From Colwellia sp. TT2012 (GTDB lineage Bacteria; Pseudomonadota; Gammaproteobacteria; Enterobacterales; Alteromonadaceae), in assembly GCF_001440345.1 (NCBI RefSeq), contig NZ_LJYX01000021.1, positions 62,001 to 126,000 on the forward strand: a DNA stretch of 64,000 nt, written 5' to 3'. Shown piece by piece: positions 34,650 through 45,169 of this stretch; position 1 is the stretch's first letter, and each line of letters begins with the position of its first letter. The notes beneath the pieces were generated by a model, which did not search any database, was not told the origin of the DNA, and saw only the letters and a list, made by a program, of their open reading frames with translations. Position numbers and translations under genes: made by a program.

Positions 34650-36122
34650 CTACCCCGTTCTATAGTTGGGGGCTTCTTTGGTGATGGTCACGTCATGTAC
34701 ATGTGACTCACCCATACCTGCTGAAGTGATTTTCATAAACTCAGGCTTGGTACGCATGGTTTCAATATCTTTACAGCCAGTTAAGCCCATTGATGAACGT
34801 AAACCACCCATTTGCTGATGAATAATAGCTGCCACTGGCCCTTTATAAGCCACGCGACCTTCAATACCTTCTGGTACTAATTTATCTGCTTCACCTTCAG
34901 CTTTTTGGAAGTATCGATCACTTGAGCCATCTTTTTGCGCCATTGCACCTAAAGAGCCCATACCGCGGTAAGATTTATAGTAACGACCTTGATAAAGTTC
35001 AACTTCACCGGGAGCTTCTTCCGAGCCGGCAAACATGCTGCCAACCATAACGCAGTGCGCGCCAGCAACAAGTGCTTTAGCAATATCGCCGGAGAAACGA
35101 ATGCCGCCATCAGCAATCACTGGAATACCGGTACCTTTCAAGCCTTCAACTGCATTTGAAATGGCCGTTAATTGTGGTACACCAACACCCGTGACAATAC
35201 GCGTGGTACAAATTGATCCTGGGCCAATGCCAACTTTAACAGCATCAACACCGGCATCAGCCATAGCTTTTGCACCCGATGCAGTTGCGACATTACCGGC
35301 AATAATTTGTAAGTCAGGGTATTTATTACGTGCTTCTCTAACTCTATCTAATACACCTTGTGAATGACCATGTGACGTATCAATTAATAAAACATCGACA
35401 CCGGCAGCAACTAAAGCATCTATACGCTCATCGGTACCTGCGCCAACACCAACAGCAGCACCAACACGTAAACGACCTAGCTCGTCTTTACAAGCGTCTG
35501 GCTTATCTTCAGCTTTTTGGTAATCTTTCGCAGTAATAAGACCCACTAACTTAAAAGCATCATCAACCACTAAGATTTTCTCAATACGGTTACTGTGCAT
35601 TAAACCTAAAATTTGTTCGCGTGCTGCGCCTTCTTTTACTGTCACTAACTTTGCTTTTACTGTCATTAGTGACGATACCGGTTTGCTTAAATCCGTTTCA
35701 AAACGTAAATCACGACCGGTAATGATACCAACTAAGTTGTTATCATTATCAACAACCGGGAAACCGGAGAAGCCTAAGTCATCGACTTTGTGCATGACTT
35801 GTTCAATAGTAAAGTTACTATTTACCGTAACAGGATCAGAAACGATACCGCTTTCATACTTCTTCACTTGAGAAACATTTTGCGCTTGTTCGGCAATGGT
35901 CATGTTTTTATGAATAAAACCTAAACCACCTTCTTGCGCTAACGTGATCGCCAGACGCGCTTCTGTCACTGTGTCCATAGACGCAGAAATCATAGGTATG
36001 TTTAAATTAATTTTACGGGTTAATTTAGTTTTTAAATCAGCCGTGTGTGGGAGTACTTTTGAATGGGCAGGTATAAGTAACACATCATCAAAAGTTAAAG
36101 CTTCTTGGGCAATTCTTAGCAT
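34650..36122 (-). CDS. guaB: Inosine-5'-monophosphate dehydrogenase
   Basis: GuaB oxidises IMP to XMP, the step before GuaA. The 490-residue protein opens [20 protein letters not shown] and has two CBS domains (about 93-205, [20 protein letters not shown] onward). The barrel has the catalytic Cys loop [15 protein letters not shown] and the flap [20 protein letters not shown]. Length and motifs match E. coli GuaB (488). The order guaB-guaA on the minus strand is the classic operon. I saw no PurR-type box in the upstream 250 bases. Confidence 0.98.
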   Translation of the reverse strand: MLRIAQEALTFDDVLLIPAHSKVLPHTADLKTKLTRKINLNIPMISASMDTVTEARLAITLAQEGGLGFIHKNMTIAEQAQNVSQVKKYESGIVSDPVTVNSNFTIEQVMHKVDDLGFSGFPVVDNDNNLVGIITGRDLRFETDLSKPVSSLMTVKAKLVTVKEGAAREQILGLMHSNRIEKILVVDDAFKLVGLITAKDYQKAEDKPDACKDELGRLRVGAAVGVGAGTDERIDALVAAGVDVLLIDTSHGHSQGVLDRVREARNKYPDLQIIAGNVATASGAKAMADAGVDAVKVGIGPGSICTTRIVTGVGVPQLTAISNAVEGLKGTGIPVIADGGIRFSGDIAKALVAGAHCVMVGSMFAGSEEAPGEVELYQGRYYKSYRGMGSLGAMAQKDGSSDRYFQKAEGEADKLVPEGIEGRVAYKGPVAAIIHQQMGGLRSSMGLTGCKDIETMRTKPEFMKITSAGMGESHVHDVTITKEAPNYRTG

Positions 36123-36484
36123 CGCAACATCTCTCTAAAAAGGTTGGTTAGGGAGTGAATATTGCGGCAGAATTTTAACCGTTTTCTTGTTTTAGGTAAA
36201 CCTATTTTTTTAAACTTTTATCAAGTCACAATAAATCATCGAAAAAAAAGTACCGGAATATATCTTTTAGAAGAATATAATTTGAATTATTAGCCTCTTA
36301 GCTAATTATTGACAGATGTGTCAACTTATTTAACATAGCGAGTAAAAATATAAAATTTATTTGAAAGCATAACTACTTGGATAAATATGGCTGCTACCTT
36401 TGCAATGATGAGTTCGATATTATTTTATTAGACTTGATATACTCGTTAGCTATCCGCCTAAAACACGACTATTACCTCTGCATT

Positions 36485-37819
36485 ATGAGCCAACAGCATA
36501 TTTTACAAATCAGTGAATTAACTAAAAAAGTACGTTTTATACTGGAAAGTGAACTAAATACGGTGTGGTTAACCGGTGAAGTATCTAACTTTATCGCCGC
36601 CAGCTCAGGTCATTGGTATTTATCATTGAAAGACGCAAAGTCACAAGTGAAATGCGCCATGTTTAAGGGCAGTAATAGACGAGTTCGATTAAGTAATGGT
36701 GCCACACCTAAGAATGGCCAACAAGTCTTAGTGCGCGCTAAAGTATCTTTATATGAGCCGCGTGGAGACTTCCAGTTAATTATTGAACATATGGAAGATG
36801 CAGGTACCGGTATCTTGCGTCAGCAGTTTGAACAATTAAAAAACAAACTGAACGCCCAAGGTTTATTTGACCTAAGCCATAAAAAAGAAATACCTGCACA
36901 TATCAACTGTGTTGGCATTATCACCTCGCCAACGGGCGCAGCGGTGAAAGATATTTTAACGGTACTCAAACGTCGTAATCCCAATATCAAAGCGATTATC
37001 TACCCAGCCTTAGTGCAAGGAGAATATGCGCAAGCCGACATTTGTCATGCCATTGAGACGGCCAATAGCCGCCAAGAATGTGATGTCCTCATTGTTGGTC
37101 GAGGTGGTGGCTCTTTAGAAGATTTATGGCCCTTTAATGAAGAAAGTGTCGTGCGGGCCATTTATCAAAGTGCTCTGCCGGTAATTAGCGCCGTCGGCCA
37201 TGAAATTGATAGCACGCTAAGTGACTATGTTGCTGATTTACGAGCCGCCACCCCCTCTGCTGCCGCTGAGTTAGTATCAAGCGATAGTAATGAGTTGCTT
37301 AACCATGTAGTTATGCTTAAACAGCGGTTAATTAAAGCCCTACAAGGGACACTAGCGCATTTAGGCAATGAAAAAAGTTATTTACAGCACAGGTTATCGC
37401 AAGTACACCCCGAGCAACAGTTACAATTACAGCAACAAAAAGCCGATGAGTTGGCGTTACGTTTAAAGCAAGCGATGAAACGTAATATTGTCCAGCTACA
37501 AGGTAAACCAGCTCAACTTAGCCAACGATTATTACAGCAATCACCCACAAAGGTGATTCAATTACAGCAACAACAAGTCAGCCTAAATAAGCAAAGAATT
37601 AGCCAAGCTATGCAAAACACTTTACAGCATAAAAGTGAACGCTTTGTGCATTTACTTGAGCAATTACAACTTGTCAGCCCGCTAGCGACGATAGCACGGG
37701 GCTACAGTGTCACGCGCAATAAAAACAATGCCGTTATTACTAAGGTTGCTCAGGTGAGTAAGGGTGAAGAAATAAGCGTGCAGTTAAGCGATGGCCATAT
37801 TAATGCTAGGGTAATCTAA
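36485..37819 (+). CDS. xseA: Exodeoxyribonuclease VII large subunit
   Basis: XseA with XseB degrades single-stranded DNA. The 444 residues contain an OB-fold N-terminus (LTKKVRFILESELNTVWLTG, GHWYLSLKDAKSQVKCAMFK), the catalytic region (GVITSPTGAAVKDIL-like GIITSPTGAAVKDILTVLKR, VGRGGGSLEDLWPFNEE, PVISAVGHEIDSTLSDYVAD) and a long Gln-rich coiled coil (about 300-410), ending ARGYSVTR. A frame opens at 36377, but ATG 36485 begins the conserved MSQQHILQISEL and gives the normal length. It is divergent from guaB. The 362-base gap (36123-36484) is AT-rich with no other feature seen. Confidence 0.96.
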   Translation: MSQQHILQISELTKKVRFILESELNTVWLTGEVSNFIAASSGHWYLSLKDAKSQVKCAMFKGSNRRVRLSNGATPKNGQQVLVRAKVSLYEPRGDFQLIIEHMEDAGTGILRQQFEQLKNKLNAQGLFDLSHKKEIPAHINCVGIITSPTGAAVKDILTVLKRRNPNIKAIIYPALVQGEYAQADICHAIETANSRQECDVLIVGRGGGSLEDLWPFNEESVVRAIYQSALPVISAVGHEIDSTLSDYVADLRAATPSAAAELVSSDSNELLNHVVMLKQRLIKALQGTLAHLGNEKSYLQHRLSQVHPEQQLQLQQQKADELALRLKQAMKRNIVQLQGKPAQLSQRLLQQSPTKVIQLQQQQVSLNKQRISQAMQNTLQHKSERFVHLLEQLQLVSPLATIARGYSVTRNKNNAVITKVAQVSKGEEISVQLSDGHINARVI

Positions 37820-37874
37820 GCTTTGTCAGTTAATCTGAAGTCTAGATAAGTTAAGGCAAGCTAGGTTAGTGATC

Positions 37875-38549
37875 TTATGCTAGCCCTTGATAAAGCAATT
37901 CAATGACTTGTTGTTTACTCACTTGGTTGAATTTAACACCAAAAGATACGCCATCAATTTGTTGTTTAATATTGCAAATAGTGGCGTTGAGTTTAAGGTT
38001 AATTTCCCCTTCGCCCATTACCACGACAATCTCGATTATTTTATCTTCGGCCAACAACAACTTTTCGCCATTAATAATATCTAGCTGACCACCATCAACT
38101 GATATGTTGGTCATGGTCGTTTGCCAGTAAACACCATCTATTTTTACTTTCGCGTGAATATGAGTATCGATACGCACAGAGGAACGTAATTGCTGTAAGG
38201 TGACCTTATTAGGGATATCTAACACCATAATACGTGAGGGTATTTGCAAAGTTTGTCTAATACTACTAATAAAAGCAATCGCGGCACCATCGCGACCTTC
38301 AATAAGACCACGCACGGTGATCACAGTACCTTGACAAATATATTGAGAAAATGCGCCTAGCTTGCTTGCATCAGGAAATTCAATGAGTACATATTTTTTA
38401 GGCGAGTAACCAATATAAAAAGTATGGAACTTTCTTTTTTGACCAGCAGGGGTTGCTATATCAATAGTGATAGCTGCACCCGCTTTTAAAAAAGCTAAGT
38501 GACGAGCAGAGGGTTTAGTTGCATCGGTTAGAATTACTTTTCCAGCCAT
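37875..38549 (-). CDS. PilZ-domain c-di-GMP-binding protein (YcgR-like)
   Basis: The 224-residue protein has an N-terminal YcgR-like beta domain (about 20-110, GAAITIDIATPAGQKRKFHT, YIGYSPKKYVLIEFP) and a C-terminal PilZ domain (about 118-222). The c-di-GMP signature is present as LRSSVR (RxxxR) and NISVDGGQL ((D/N)xSxxG). Such proteins adjust motility or surface behaviour when the second messenger binds. It is convergent with xseA, 55 bases apart, and stands alone. Confidence 0.85.
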   Translation of the reverse strand: MAGKVILTDATKPSARHLAFLKAGAAITIDIATPAGQKRKFHTFYIGYSPKKYVLIEFPDASKLGAFSQYICQGTVITVRGLIEGRDGAAIAFISSIRQTLQIPSRIMVLDIPNKVTLQQLRSSVRIDTHIHAKVKIDGVYWQTTMTNISVDGGQLDIINGEKLLLAEDKIIEIVVVMGEGEINLKLNATICNIKQQIDGVSFGVKFNQVSKQQVIELLYQGLA

Positions 38550-38645
38550 ATTTTCAATAAAATTAAGTGTGAAGTGTAGCTGATACCTTAATTAAATCAG
38601 CTAAAAATTGCAACTTACTGTTGGCACAGTAAGTTGCGACAAATC

Positions 38646-40133
38646 TTAATCTTTCTTATAACCCTGCGTTAAACGAGCAATTTTCTTTTGCTGGGTATAG
38701 GTCAATTTTTTCTTACCGGCAAAGGGATTCAAGGTGTCTTTAAACTGAACTCTAATCGGGGTGCCCATCATTTTTAACGACTTACGATAGTAATTCATTA
38801 AATAACGTTTATAAGACATGGGTAATTTCTTCGCCAAGTTTCCATGAATGATAATGATAGGTGGGTTATAACCACCCGCATGGGCATATTTAAGTTTAAT
38901 TCGACGGCCTTGGTGCATGGGTGGTTGATGATCAAAAGTCGCCATATCGAGTATTTTAGTAACCATAGCAGTAGAGATACGCTTAGTTGCTGAAACAAAC
39001 GCTTCTTCCACTGACTCATATAAGTGACCAACACCTGTGCCATGCAATGCTGAGATGAAGTGTATACGGGCAAAATCAATAAAGCCTAAACGTCGGTCTA
39101 ACTCAGTCTTAATACGATTTTTTTGATGCTCTGCCAAACCATCCCATTTATTTACGACTAAAACTAATGAGCGCCCTGCTTCGAGAATAAAACCTAATAA
39201 GCTTAAATCTTGATCGCTAATGCCATCTTGAGCATCAATGAGAAGTAAACAAACATTAGCGTCTTCAATGGCACGTAAGGTTTTAATGACAGAATATTTT
39301 TCGACGACATCGGTGACGTTTTTACGACGTCGAATACCGGCTGTATCAATTAAGGTGTACTCTCGACCGTTATGTTCCATGGGAATATAAACGCTGTCAC
39401 GAGTAGTCCCGGGCATATCAAAAACAACAACACGCTCTTCACCCAAAATACGGTTAATAAGGGTTGATTTACCCACATTAGGGCGACCAATAATAGCGAG
39501 TTTTATTTTATCATTTTCTTTTGGCTCATCTTCAATCTTTTTAGCCAGTTGTTCTGCAGTTAGTTCTGCCTCTTCTTCTTCAGCAAACTCATCATCCTCT
39601 TCACCTTCTACTTTAGGCTGAACTGGGTTAGCTAGGGCTTCAATATGAGGTGTTAGTGCCAGTGTTAATAGTTGCGTAACTCCACGACCGTGTGCTGCAG
39701 CAATTTGGTAAACATGTTCACCTAAACCTAAAGAGTAAAATTCGGCTACGGCTGAATCACCATCAATGCCATCGATTTTATTGGCCACTAAGAATACTTT
39801 TTTATCTTGCTTACGCAAGTATTCGGCAATACCATGATCGGCAGCGGTTAAGCCTTCTCGAGCATCGACCAAAAAGAGTACCGCATCGGCTTCTTCAATA
39901 GCCACCAATGACTGCTCGGCCATAAGAACATCAATACCTTTTTCATCACCATTGATACCACCGGTATCAATAACAATAAATGGATGTTCTTCTACTACAG
40001 CTTTACCATATTGGCGATCGCGAGTAAGACCTGGGTAATCAGCGACAAGTGCATCACGACTACGGGTTAAACGGTTAAATAACGTTGATTTTCCGACATT
40101 AGGACGGCCAACAAGAGCAACTACAGGAAGCAT
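38646..40133 (-). CDS. der: Ribosome-assembly GTPase Der (EngA)
   Basis: Der is an essential GTPase for maturation of the large ribosomal subunit. It has two tandem G domains: GRPNVGKS at 9-16 with DTGGI and NKID, and [10 protein letters not shown] near 209 with DTAGIRRR and NKWD, joined by an acidic linker ([20 protein letters not shown]). A C-terminal KH-like domain follows ([25 protein letters not shown]). It has 495 residues from ATG 40133, where [16 protein letters not shown] begins and GAGGTG sits upstream; the frame itself opens 36 bases earlier. It is downstream of bamB in the usual order. Confidence 0.97.
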   Translation of the reverse strand: MLPVVALVGRPNVGKSTLFNRLTRSRDALVADYPGLTRDRQYGKAVVEEHPFIVIDTGGINGDEKGIDVLMAEQSLVAIEEADAVLFLVDAREGLTAADHGIAEYLRKQDKKVFLVANKIDGIDGDSAVAEFYSLGLGEHVYQIAAAHGRGVTQLLTLALTPHIEALANPVQPKVEGEEDDEFAEEEEAELTAEQLAKKIEDEPKENDKIKLAIIGRPNVGKSTLINRILGEERVVVFDMPGTTRDSVYIPMEHNGREYTLIDTAGIRRRKNVTDVVEKYSVIKTLRAIEDANVCLLLIDAQDGISDQDLSLLGFILEAGRSLVLVVNKWDGLAEHQKNRIKTELDRRLGFIDFARIHFISALHGTGVGHLYESVEEAFVSATKRISTAMVTKILDMATFDHQPPMHQGRRIKLKYAHAGGYNPPIIIIHGNLAKKLPMSYKRYLMNYYRKSLKMMGTPIRVQFKDTLNPFAGKKKLTYTQQKKIARLTQGYKKD

Positions 40134-40273
40134 GAGCACCTCAAAAAATTCACCATACAAGTAAGTCATGCATGGTTTACAAACAAATAAAAACTAAATA
40201 TCACTAATAAGTAAGTGTCTTAGCTTACTGAGCTAAAAATGATATGACTAAAAATGATACTGCTAAAAACAAG

Positions 40274-40309
40274 TAACGGCTCCTGATGCACTTAGCATAG
40301 GAGCCGTTA
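40274..40309 (-). terminator. Hairpin between bamB and der
   Basis: Perfect 11-base arms TAACGGCTCCT (40274-40284) and AGGAGCCGTTA (40299-40309), followed on the minus strand by CTTGTTTTT. It could terminate or attenuate the bamB transcript before der. Confidence 0.65.
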
Positions 40310-40374
40310 GTATACCAAATCAAATAGTTTTATTCTCACTGAGTAAAAAACAAAACTAATTTAATTGGTATTAA

Positions 40375-40410
40375 TTTTAGTGGCTTTATTCGAAAATAAA
40401 GCCACTAAAA
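40375..40410. terminator. Hairpin just past the bamB stop
   Basis: Perfect 16-base arms TTTTAGTGGCTTTATT (40375-40390) and AATAAAGCCACTAAAA (40395-40410) around a CGAA loop, 10 bases downstream of bamB on the minus strand. A and T tracts sit at the stem base rather than after it. Confidence 0.7.
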
Positions 40411-40419
40411 AAGTGCGAC

Positions 40420-41664
40420 TTATTGCGCCTCACTGACAATGATTGGTGTAATGATAGCTTGTAAGTCACCATCACGAGATTGGCTATACAAGATATCATC
40501 AACCACTGTTGGTGTTGAATGTATACCACTGCCATCAACTTTATGGCGAGAAACAATTTCACCAGTTTCTTGATCAAGCCAATGTAAGTAACCTTCAAAA
40601 TCACCAACAACAATGTATTTATCCACAACAACTGGCCCCGTAACACTACGGTTTGTTAACTCCATATTACTCCAGCGTTCAATACCATTAATACGGTTAA
40701 GGGCATAAACGTGACCACTAGTATTAGTAATAAAAATGTCATTACGATAAACAGCAATTTGTCTAAATGATGAATATTGGCGTTTCCATAAAATGCGCCC
40801 TGATTTTAATTCAATAGCAACAAGGTTGCCACGAGCAGAGATAACATAAATTTTGTCACCAAAAACCACCGGCGCTGAGTCAACATCAATAACTCGCTGT
40901 AATTCAGTGGAACCGGTTGCTTCACCAACTTCTGTAGTCCAGCCTGCTTGGCCTTTCTCAAGTATGTAAACGGAAAGTTCACCCTTGCCTGAGCCAATCA
41001 AGACACCACCAGAGGCGATTACCGGCGTGCTAATACCGCGCAGTGTAAGTGCTGGAACATCTTGCTCAACTTTCCACAGTTCTTCCCCCGTATTGGCGTT
41101 AAAAGCTTTAATTAAGCCTGAAGCAGAGTTAACCACTAAGATACCTGAATCTAAGGCTGGTGGAGTGAGCACTTCACCCCGTATTTTTGCTTGCCAAACC
41201 AGCTCACCCGTTTCTGCATCTAAGGCGAAAACTTCACCGTTTTCAGTACCCAAAAATATTTTATTAAGCCCGGCTGTCGGACCACCAGCAACTAAAGCCG
41301 AAACTCGGCTATCCCAAAAACTGCGTTCGTTATTAAGGTCACTTAAGTCAACTTGCCAAGCTTTTTTACCACTGTCTTTATCAAAGGCAATAACGTCACC
41401 CATACGACTTGCGCTATAGACTTTGTTATAAGCAACAATAGGTTTTATCCGGGAAAAATAATCATCAACACCATCACCAACGCTACGTTCCCATAATACT
41501 TCCACATCAAAAACATTATCTAACGCTGAGAGTTCTGCCACCTTGGTACTAGGGTCTTCATCATCATTTGAAGAACAAGCAAATAAACCTGCAGACAACA
41601 AGACAATGGCCAGTGCTTTTTTAACACTCAGGCCCTTAAAAAATTTACTATCAAAATAACGCAT
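40420..41664 (-). CDS. bamB: Outer-membrane assembly lipoprotein BamB
   Basis: BamB is a periplasm-facing lipoprotein of the BAM complex that inserts beta-barrel proteins. The lipobox LFAC places the lipidated Cys at residue 30, followed by an acidic SSNDDEDPS. The rest is an eight-bladed PQQ-like propeller with recurring WxxxxDxGxxLW-type blades (GKKAWQVDLSDL, DAETGELVWQAKI, NANTGEELWKVE, LKSGRILWKRQYS, DQETGEIVSRHKV). At 414 residues it is a little longer than E. coli BamB (392). It sits between yfgM and der, as in most gammaproteobacteria. Confidence 0.96.
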   Translation of the reverse strand: MRYFDSKFFKGLSVKKALAIVLLSAGLFACSSNDDEDPSTKVAELSALDNVFDVEVLWERSVGDGVDDYFSRIKPIVAYNKVYSASRMGDVIAFDKDSGKKAWQVDLSDLNNERSFWDSRVSALVAGGPTAGLNKIFLGTENGEVFALDAETGELVWQAKIRGEVLTPPALDSGILVVNSASGLIKAFNANTGEELWKVEQDVPALTLRGISTPVIASGGVLIGSGKGELSVYILEKGQAGWTTEVGEATGSTELQRVIDVDSAPVVFGDKIYVISARGNLVAIELKSGRILWKRQYSSFRQIAVYRNDIFITNTSGHVYALNRINGIERWSNMELTNRSVTGPVVVDKYIVVGDFEGYLHWLDQETGEIVSRHKVDGSGIHSTPTVVDDILYSQSRDGDLQAIITPIIVSEAQ

Positions 41665-41712
41665 AGTCTGCCTTTTAACTAAAATAAAGGATTGTGAAAA
41701 TAACGGAATAAG

Positions 41713-42384
41713 TTACTTACCTTCAGGCTCGGCAACGACGAGTTTAGTCGTTGGCAAAGTAGTTACTTGGGCTAAATCATCTAATTTAATTTGTAAACTT
41801 GGGCTAGTCGCTATACCGTTAGCCGCAAGAGCCGCTTGATAGGCATTACGAGCAAGATCTTTTTTACCTTGTTGTAAATACGCATCACCTTTAATTTCTT
41901 CAATAGCGGCGGTAAATGATGCCGGTAAGTTGTTATTTAACGTGGTAAAGGCTTGCGAATATTGCTCAAGTTGCACTTGAACTCGTGCTAAACGTAAACT
42001 GGCAATCGCTTTAATACCATCCGTTGGCGCTGACGCTATCGCAGTGATTAGTTGTTTTTCAACTTGAGTCCAATCTTTATGGGTCGCTGACTCTTTTGCT
42101 AGCGCCAATGCCGTTAAAGAGACATAGCTATTGTTACCATGTTCACTGATAAATTTTTCAGCATTAGCCGTAAAAGCGGCAACGTCTTTACCGCTTTGCT
42201 CTATAAGCGTTTGATAGCTATCAGATACGGCAAGCTCTTGTTCAAGTTTATTATCTAGATAAAAGTTAAAACCGATAAAACCAGCAAAACCTAAGGCAAT
42301 ACCAGCCATAATAGTATTACCATTTTTTTGCCAGTAACCTTTAATGGCTTCTACTTGTTGTTCTTCCGTTTGATAAATTTCCAC
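41713..42384 (-). CDS. yfgM: YfgM-type ancillary SecYEG translocon subunit
   Basis: The 223 residues begin with a cytoplasmic N-terminus (MEIYQTEEQQVEAIKGYWQK), one membrane segment (about 24-40, TIMAGIALGFAGFIGFNFYL) and a periplasmic TPR-like domain (EQYSQAFTTLNNNL, DAYLQQGKKDLARNAYQAAL). YfgM associates with SecYEG and periplasmic chaperones through PpiD in E. coli. It starts 23 bases after hisS and precedes bamB by 48 bases, a tight operon. The order hisS-yfgM-bamB-der is conserved. Confidence 0.92.
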   Translation of the reverse strand: MEIYQTEEQQVEAIKGYWQKNGNTIMAGIALGFAGFIGFNFYLDNKLEQELAVSDSYQTLIEQSGKDVAAFTANAEKFISEHGNNSYVSLTALALAKESATHKDWTQVEKQLITAIASAPTDGIKAIASLRLARVQVQLEQYSQAFTTLNNNLPASFTAAIEEIKGDAYLQQGKKDLARNAYQAALAANGIATSPSLQIKLDDLAQVTTLPTTKLVVAEPEGK

Positions 42385-42407
42385 TACTTCACCCTGGCTT
42401 AAAGCCC

Positions 42408-43688
42408 TTAAATTAATTCAGTTAACAAGCTCGAAATTTGGTTGAATTCCACGCTTTGCTGTTCTTTTTGACCGCGCAAGTATTTCACCATAATTTTCTG
42501 TTGAGCAATTTCATCATCACCCAATATTAACGCGATTTGTGCGCCGGACTTATCGGCACGTTTTAATTGTTTCTTCATATTGCCACCACCACAGTGACAC
42601 TGCAATCTAATATCAGGTACTTGATCACGCCATTGTTCCGCTAATTTGTTTGCTATCACTTGCGCGTCATCACCTAAGATCACCACATAAGCATCAACTT
42701 GCGGGCGAGTATTAGTGACTTTATCTAACTCTGTTAGCATTAAAATTATGCGTTCAATACCTAAGGCAAAACCAAAAGCCGGCGTTGCTTTACCACCAAG
42801 TTGTTCAACTAAACCATCATAGCGGCCACCCGCACAAATAGTACCTTGGGCGCCTAAAGTTGTAGTAACCCATTCAAATACGGTGCGATTATAATAATCC
42901 AAACCACGTACTAGACGCTCATTTAATACATAATTAATACCCGCAGCATCTAAACGAGCACAAAGGCTAGTAAAATGCGCTTGCGTTTCTTCACCAAAAT
43001 GATCGGATAGCTTAGGCGCATTAGTGAGTGCTTGTTGAACTTGTGGGTTTTTACTGTCTAATACTCTTAACGGATTGGTGTGCATACGACGTTTAGAGTC
43101 TTCATCAAGTAAATGCTCATGTTCAACTAAATAAGCAATCAATGCCACGCGGTAATTTGCTCGTTCATCGTTTGAACCTAACGAATTCAACTCTAGTGTG
43201 ACAAACTCATTGATGCCAAGTTCCTTCCATATTCGCGCAGTCAGCAAAATAATTTCAGCATCTATATCAGCAGTCGCTATACCAAAGGCTTCTAGGCCAA
43301 ATTGATGGAATTGGCGATAGCGACCTTTTTGTGGTCTTTCGTGGCGAAACATTGGCCCCATATACCAAAGACGTTGCTCTTGGTTATACAATAAGCCATG
43401 TTGAACACCCGCGCGGACACAACTCGCCGTGCCTTCTGGGCGCAGCGTTAAGCTATCACCGTTAAGATCATCAAAGGTGTACATTTCTTTTTCAACAATG
43501 TCGGTGACTTCACCGATACCACGTTTAAATAATGCAGTTGACTCAACAATTGGCATGCGAATTTCAGCAAAACCATAATTACTGGCAACGCGGCGTAGTA
43601 CCGCTTCAACCATTTGCCAAATATGAGTTTCACTTGGGAGGCAATCATTCATGCCACGAATTGCTTGTAGAGCCTTTTGTTTAGCCAC
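42408..43688 (-). CDS. hisS: Histidyl-tRNA synthetase
   Basis: HisRS charges tRNA-His. The 426-residue class II synthetase shows motif 1 ([20 protein letters not shown]), motif 2 ([12 protein letters not shown] and [19 protein letters not shown]), the His-specific [15 protein letters not shown] and [13 protein letters not shown], and motif 3 ([12 protein letters not shown]). The C-terminal anticodon-binding domain ends [14 protein letters not shown]. Length equals E. coli HisS (424). It follows ispG by 240 bases, with a hairpin in the gap, and is followed closely by yfgM. Confidence 0.98.
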   Translation of the reverse strand: MAKQKALQAIRGMNDCLPSETHIWQMVEAVLRRVASNYGFAEIRMPIVESTALFKRGIGEVTDIVEKEMYTFDDLNGDSLTLRPEGTASCVRAGVQHGLLYNQEQRLWYMGPMFRHERPQKGRYRQFHQFGLEAFGIATADIDAEIILLTARIWKELGINEFVTLELNSLGSNDERANYRVALIAYLVEHEHLLDEDSKRRMHTNPLRVLDSKNPQVQQALTNAPKLSDHFGEETQAHFTSLCARLDAAGINYVLNERLVRGLDYYNRTVFEWVTTTLGAQGTICAGGRYDGLVEQLGGKATPAFGFALGIERIILMLTELDKVTNTRPQVDAYVVILGDDAQVIANKLAEQWRDQVPDIRLQCHCGGGNMKKQLKRADKSGAQIALILGDDEIAQQKIMVKYLRGQKEQQSVEFNQISSLLTELI

Positions 43689-43716
43689 TGAGGGGTCTCT
43701 CTTTCTTATAATTTTA

Positions 43717-43759
43717 TAATGCTAAAGACTGGCCATGAAAGGCAAAATCTTTAGCATTA
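43717..43759 (-). promoter_or_regulatory. Hairpin in the leader of hisS
   Basis: Perfect 12-base arms TAATGCTAAAGA (43717-43728) and TCTTTAGCATTA (43748-43759) lie 29 bases upstream of the hisS start on the minus strand. On that strand AAAATTATAAG follows. It could end the ispG transcript or act in the hisS leader. Confidence 0.45.
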
Positions 43760-43928
43760 CGTTGAATAAATCATTAAACTGTTAAGTGCGGTGTTAACTG
43801 CTGTGTTAAATTTACGCAGCGCGCAGTATACCTAATAACAGAGCGCTAATAAACCAATGCGAATAAAGGCTCAACAATTAAGTATTTATGCTTTAGCTTC
43901 GGGTAAAATTACGGGTTATTATCAGACG

Positions 43929-45059
43929 TTAATCGACTGACTTAAAGTCGATTTTATTCTTTTCATCTTGGCGTTCACTTATCGCGTGTGCTTTGGCACG
44001 GATACGCTGCTCCAGTTGATCAACAAGATTATTATTATCAAAACGTTCTTTTTGACGTATGCCATCTAAATAAAAGCCACTTTTTTTACTACTGCCGGTT
44101 AAGCCTAAGTCTGACACCATAGCTTCCCCCGGACCATTAACAATACAGCCAATGATAGAGACATCCATCGGCGTCATAATATCTTCAATACGCTGCTCTA
44201 ATGCATTGACCGTTGCCACCACATCAAACTCTTGCCGAGAACAACTTGGGCAAGCAATCAAGTTAATACCGCGACTGCGTAATTTCAGCGACTTTAAAAT
44301 ATCAAAGCCCACTTTTATTTCTTCAATCGGATCGGCGGCAAGAGAGATACGTATAGTATCACCAATGCCTTGTGCTAATAATATGCCCAAACCAACGGAT
44401 GATTTTACCGAACCAGAACGTAAACCACCAGCTTCTGTGATGCCCAGGTGTAATGGGTTATCAATTTGCTTGGCCAGTAACTTATAAGACTCAACGGCAA
44501 GGAAGACATCAGACGCTTTAACGCTGACTTTGAACTCATGAAAATTTAATTTATCGAGAATATCGACATGACGCATAGCCGACTCTAACAAAGCTTCAGC
44601 GGTTGGTTCAGTATACTTTTCTTGAATATCTTTCTCTAAGGAGCCGCCATTAACGCCAATGCGAATGGGAATGTTGTAATTTCGAGCACACTCAACCACA
44701 CTACGTACTCTATCAATCCGGCCGATATTACCTGGATTGATACGTAAACAGTCGGCGCCGTACTCAGCAACTTTTAGCGCGATACGATAATCAAAGTGAA
44801 TATCAGCGACTAAAGGCACATTCACTTGTTTTTTAATGGCACGAAACGCTTCAGCAGCATCCATTGTCGGTACACTTACCCGTACTATATCGGCACCAAC
44901 AGCTTCCAGCGCCTTTATTTGCGCCACGGTCGCGTCAACATCTGTGGTCGAGGTATTGGTCATTGATTGCACAGTAATAGGGGCATCGCCGCCAACCGGA
45001 ACATTACCGACCATAATTTGGCGCGAGACACGACGTATAATTGGAGATTCTTTAAACAT
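43929..45059 (-). CDS. ispG: 4-hydroxy-3-methylbut-2-enyl diphosphate synthase
   Basis: IspG (GcpE) is the penultimate enzyme of the MEP isoprenoid pathway. The 376-residue protein has [20 protein letters not shown] at the start, [42 protein letters not shown], and the iron-sulphur ligands CPSCSR and CIVNGPGEA. The rodZ-ispG-hisS order matches other gammaproteobacteria. Length is normal (E. coli 372). A 110-base gap with 14-base tandem repeats separates it from rodZ. Confidence 0.97.
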   Translation of the reverse strand: MFKESPIIRRVSRQIMVGNVPVGGDAPITVQSMTNTSTTDVDATVAQIKALEAVGADIVRVSVPTMDAAEAFRAIKKQVNVPLVADIHFDYRIALKVAEYGADCLRINPGNIGRIDRVRSVVECARNYNIPIRIGVNGGSLEKDIQEKYTEPTAEALLESAMRHVDILDKLNFHEFKVSVKASDVFLAVESYKLLAKQIDNPLHLGITEAGGLRSGSVKSSVGLGILLAQGIGDTIRISLAADPIEEIKVGFDILKSLKLRSRGINLIACPSCSRQEFDVVATVNALEQRIEDIMTPMDVSIIGCIVNGPGEAMVSDLGLTGSSKKSGFYLDGIRQKERFDNNNLVDQLEQRIRAKAHAISERQDEKNKIDFKSVD

Positions 45060-45112
45060 AATTTTTCTTTATATAAAGGGTAGTAACTTAACTCAACAGT
45101 AAGTACTAATAA

Positions 45113-45166
45113 CTATTCAACAGTACCTATTTAGCAATACCTATTTAGCAATACCTATTTTAATAT
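45113..45166. repeat. 14-base tandem repeat between rodZ and ispG
   Basis: CTATTCAACAGTAC (45113-45126) is followed by two identical CTATTTAGCAATAC units (45127-45154) and a partial fourth, CTATTTTAATAT. Such arrays vary in copy number by slippage. It lies in the leader of ispG. Confidence 0.85.
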
Positions 45167-45169
45167 GGC

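Noticed and set aside
35035-35367. 110-residue plus-strand frame inside guaB
   Set aside because: Low-complexity Pro/Thr/Ala composition and full overlap with guaB.
36123-36376. PurR-type operator upstream of guaB
   Set aside because: No sequence resembling the ACGCAAACG-type palindrome was found in this stretch.
40985-41419. 144-residue plus-strand frame inside bamB
   Set aside because: Antisense shadow with repetitive Ser/Pro/Lys composition and no start signals.
44152-44487. 111-residue plus-strand frame inside ispG
   Set aside because: Lies wholly within the motif-confirmed ispG gene and shows no protein-like pattern.
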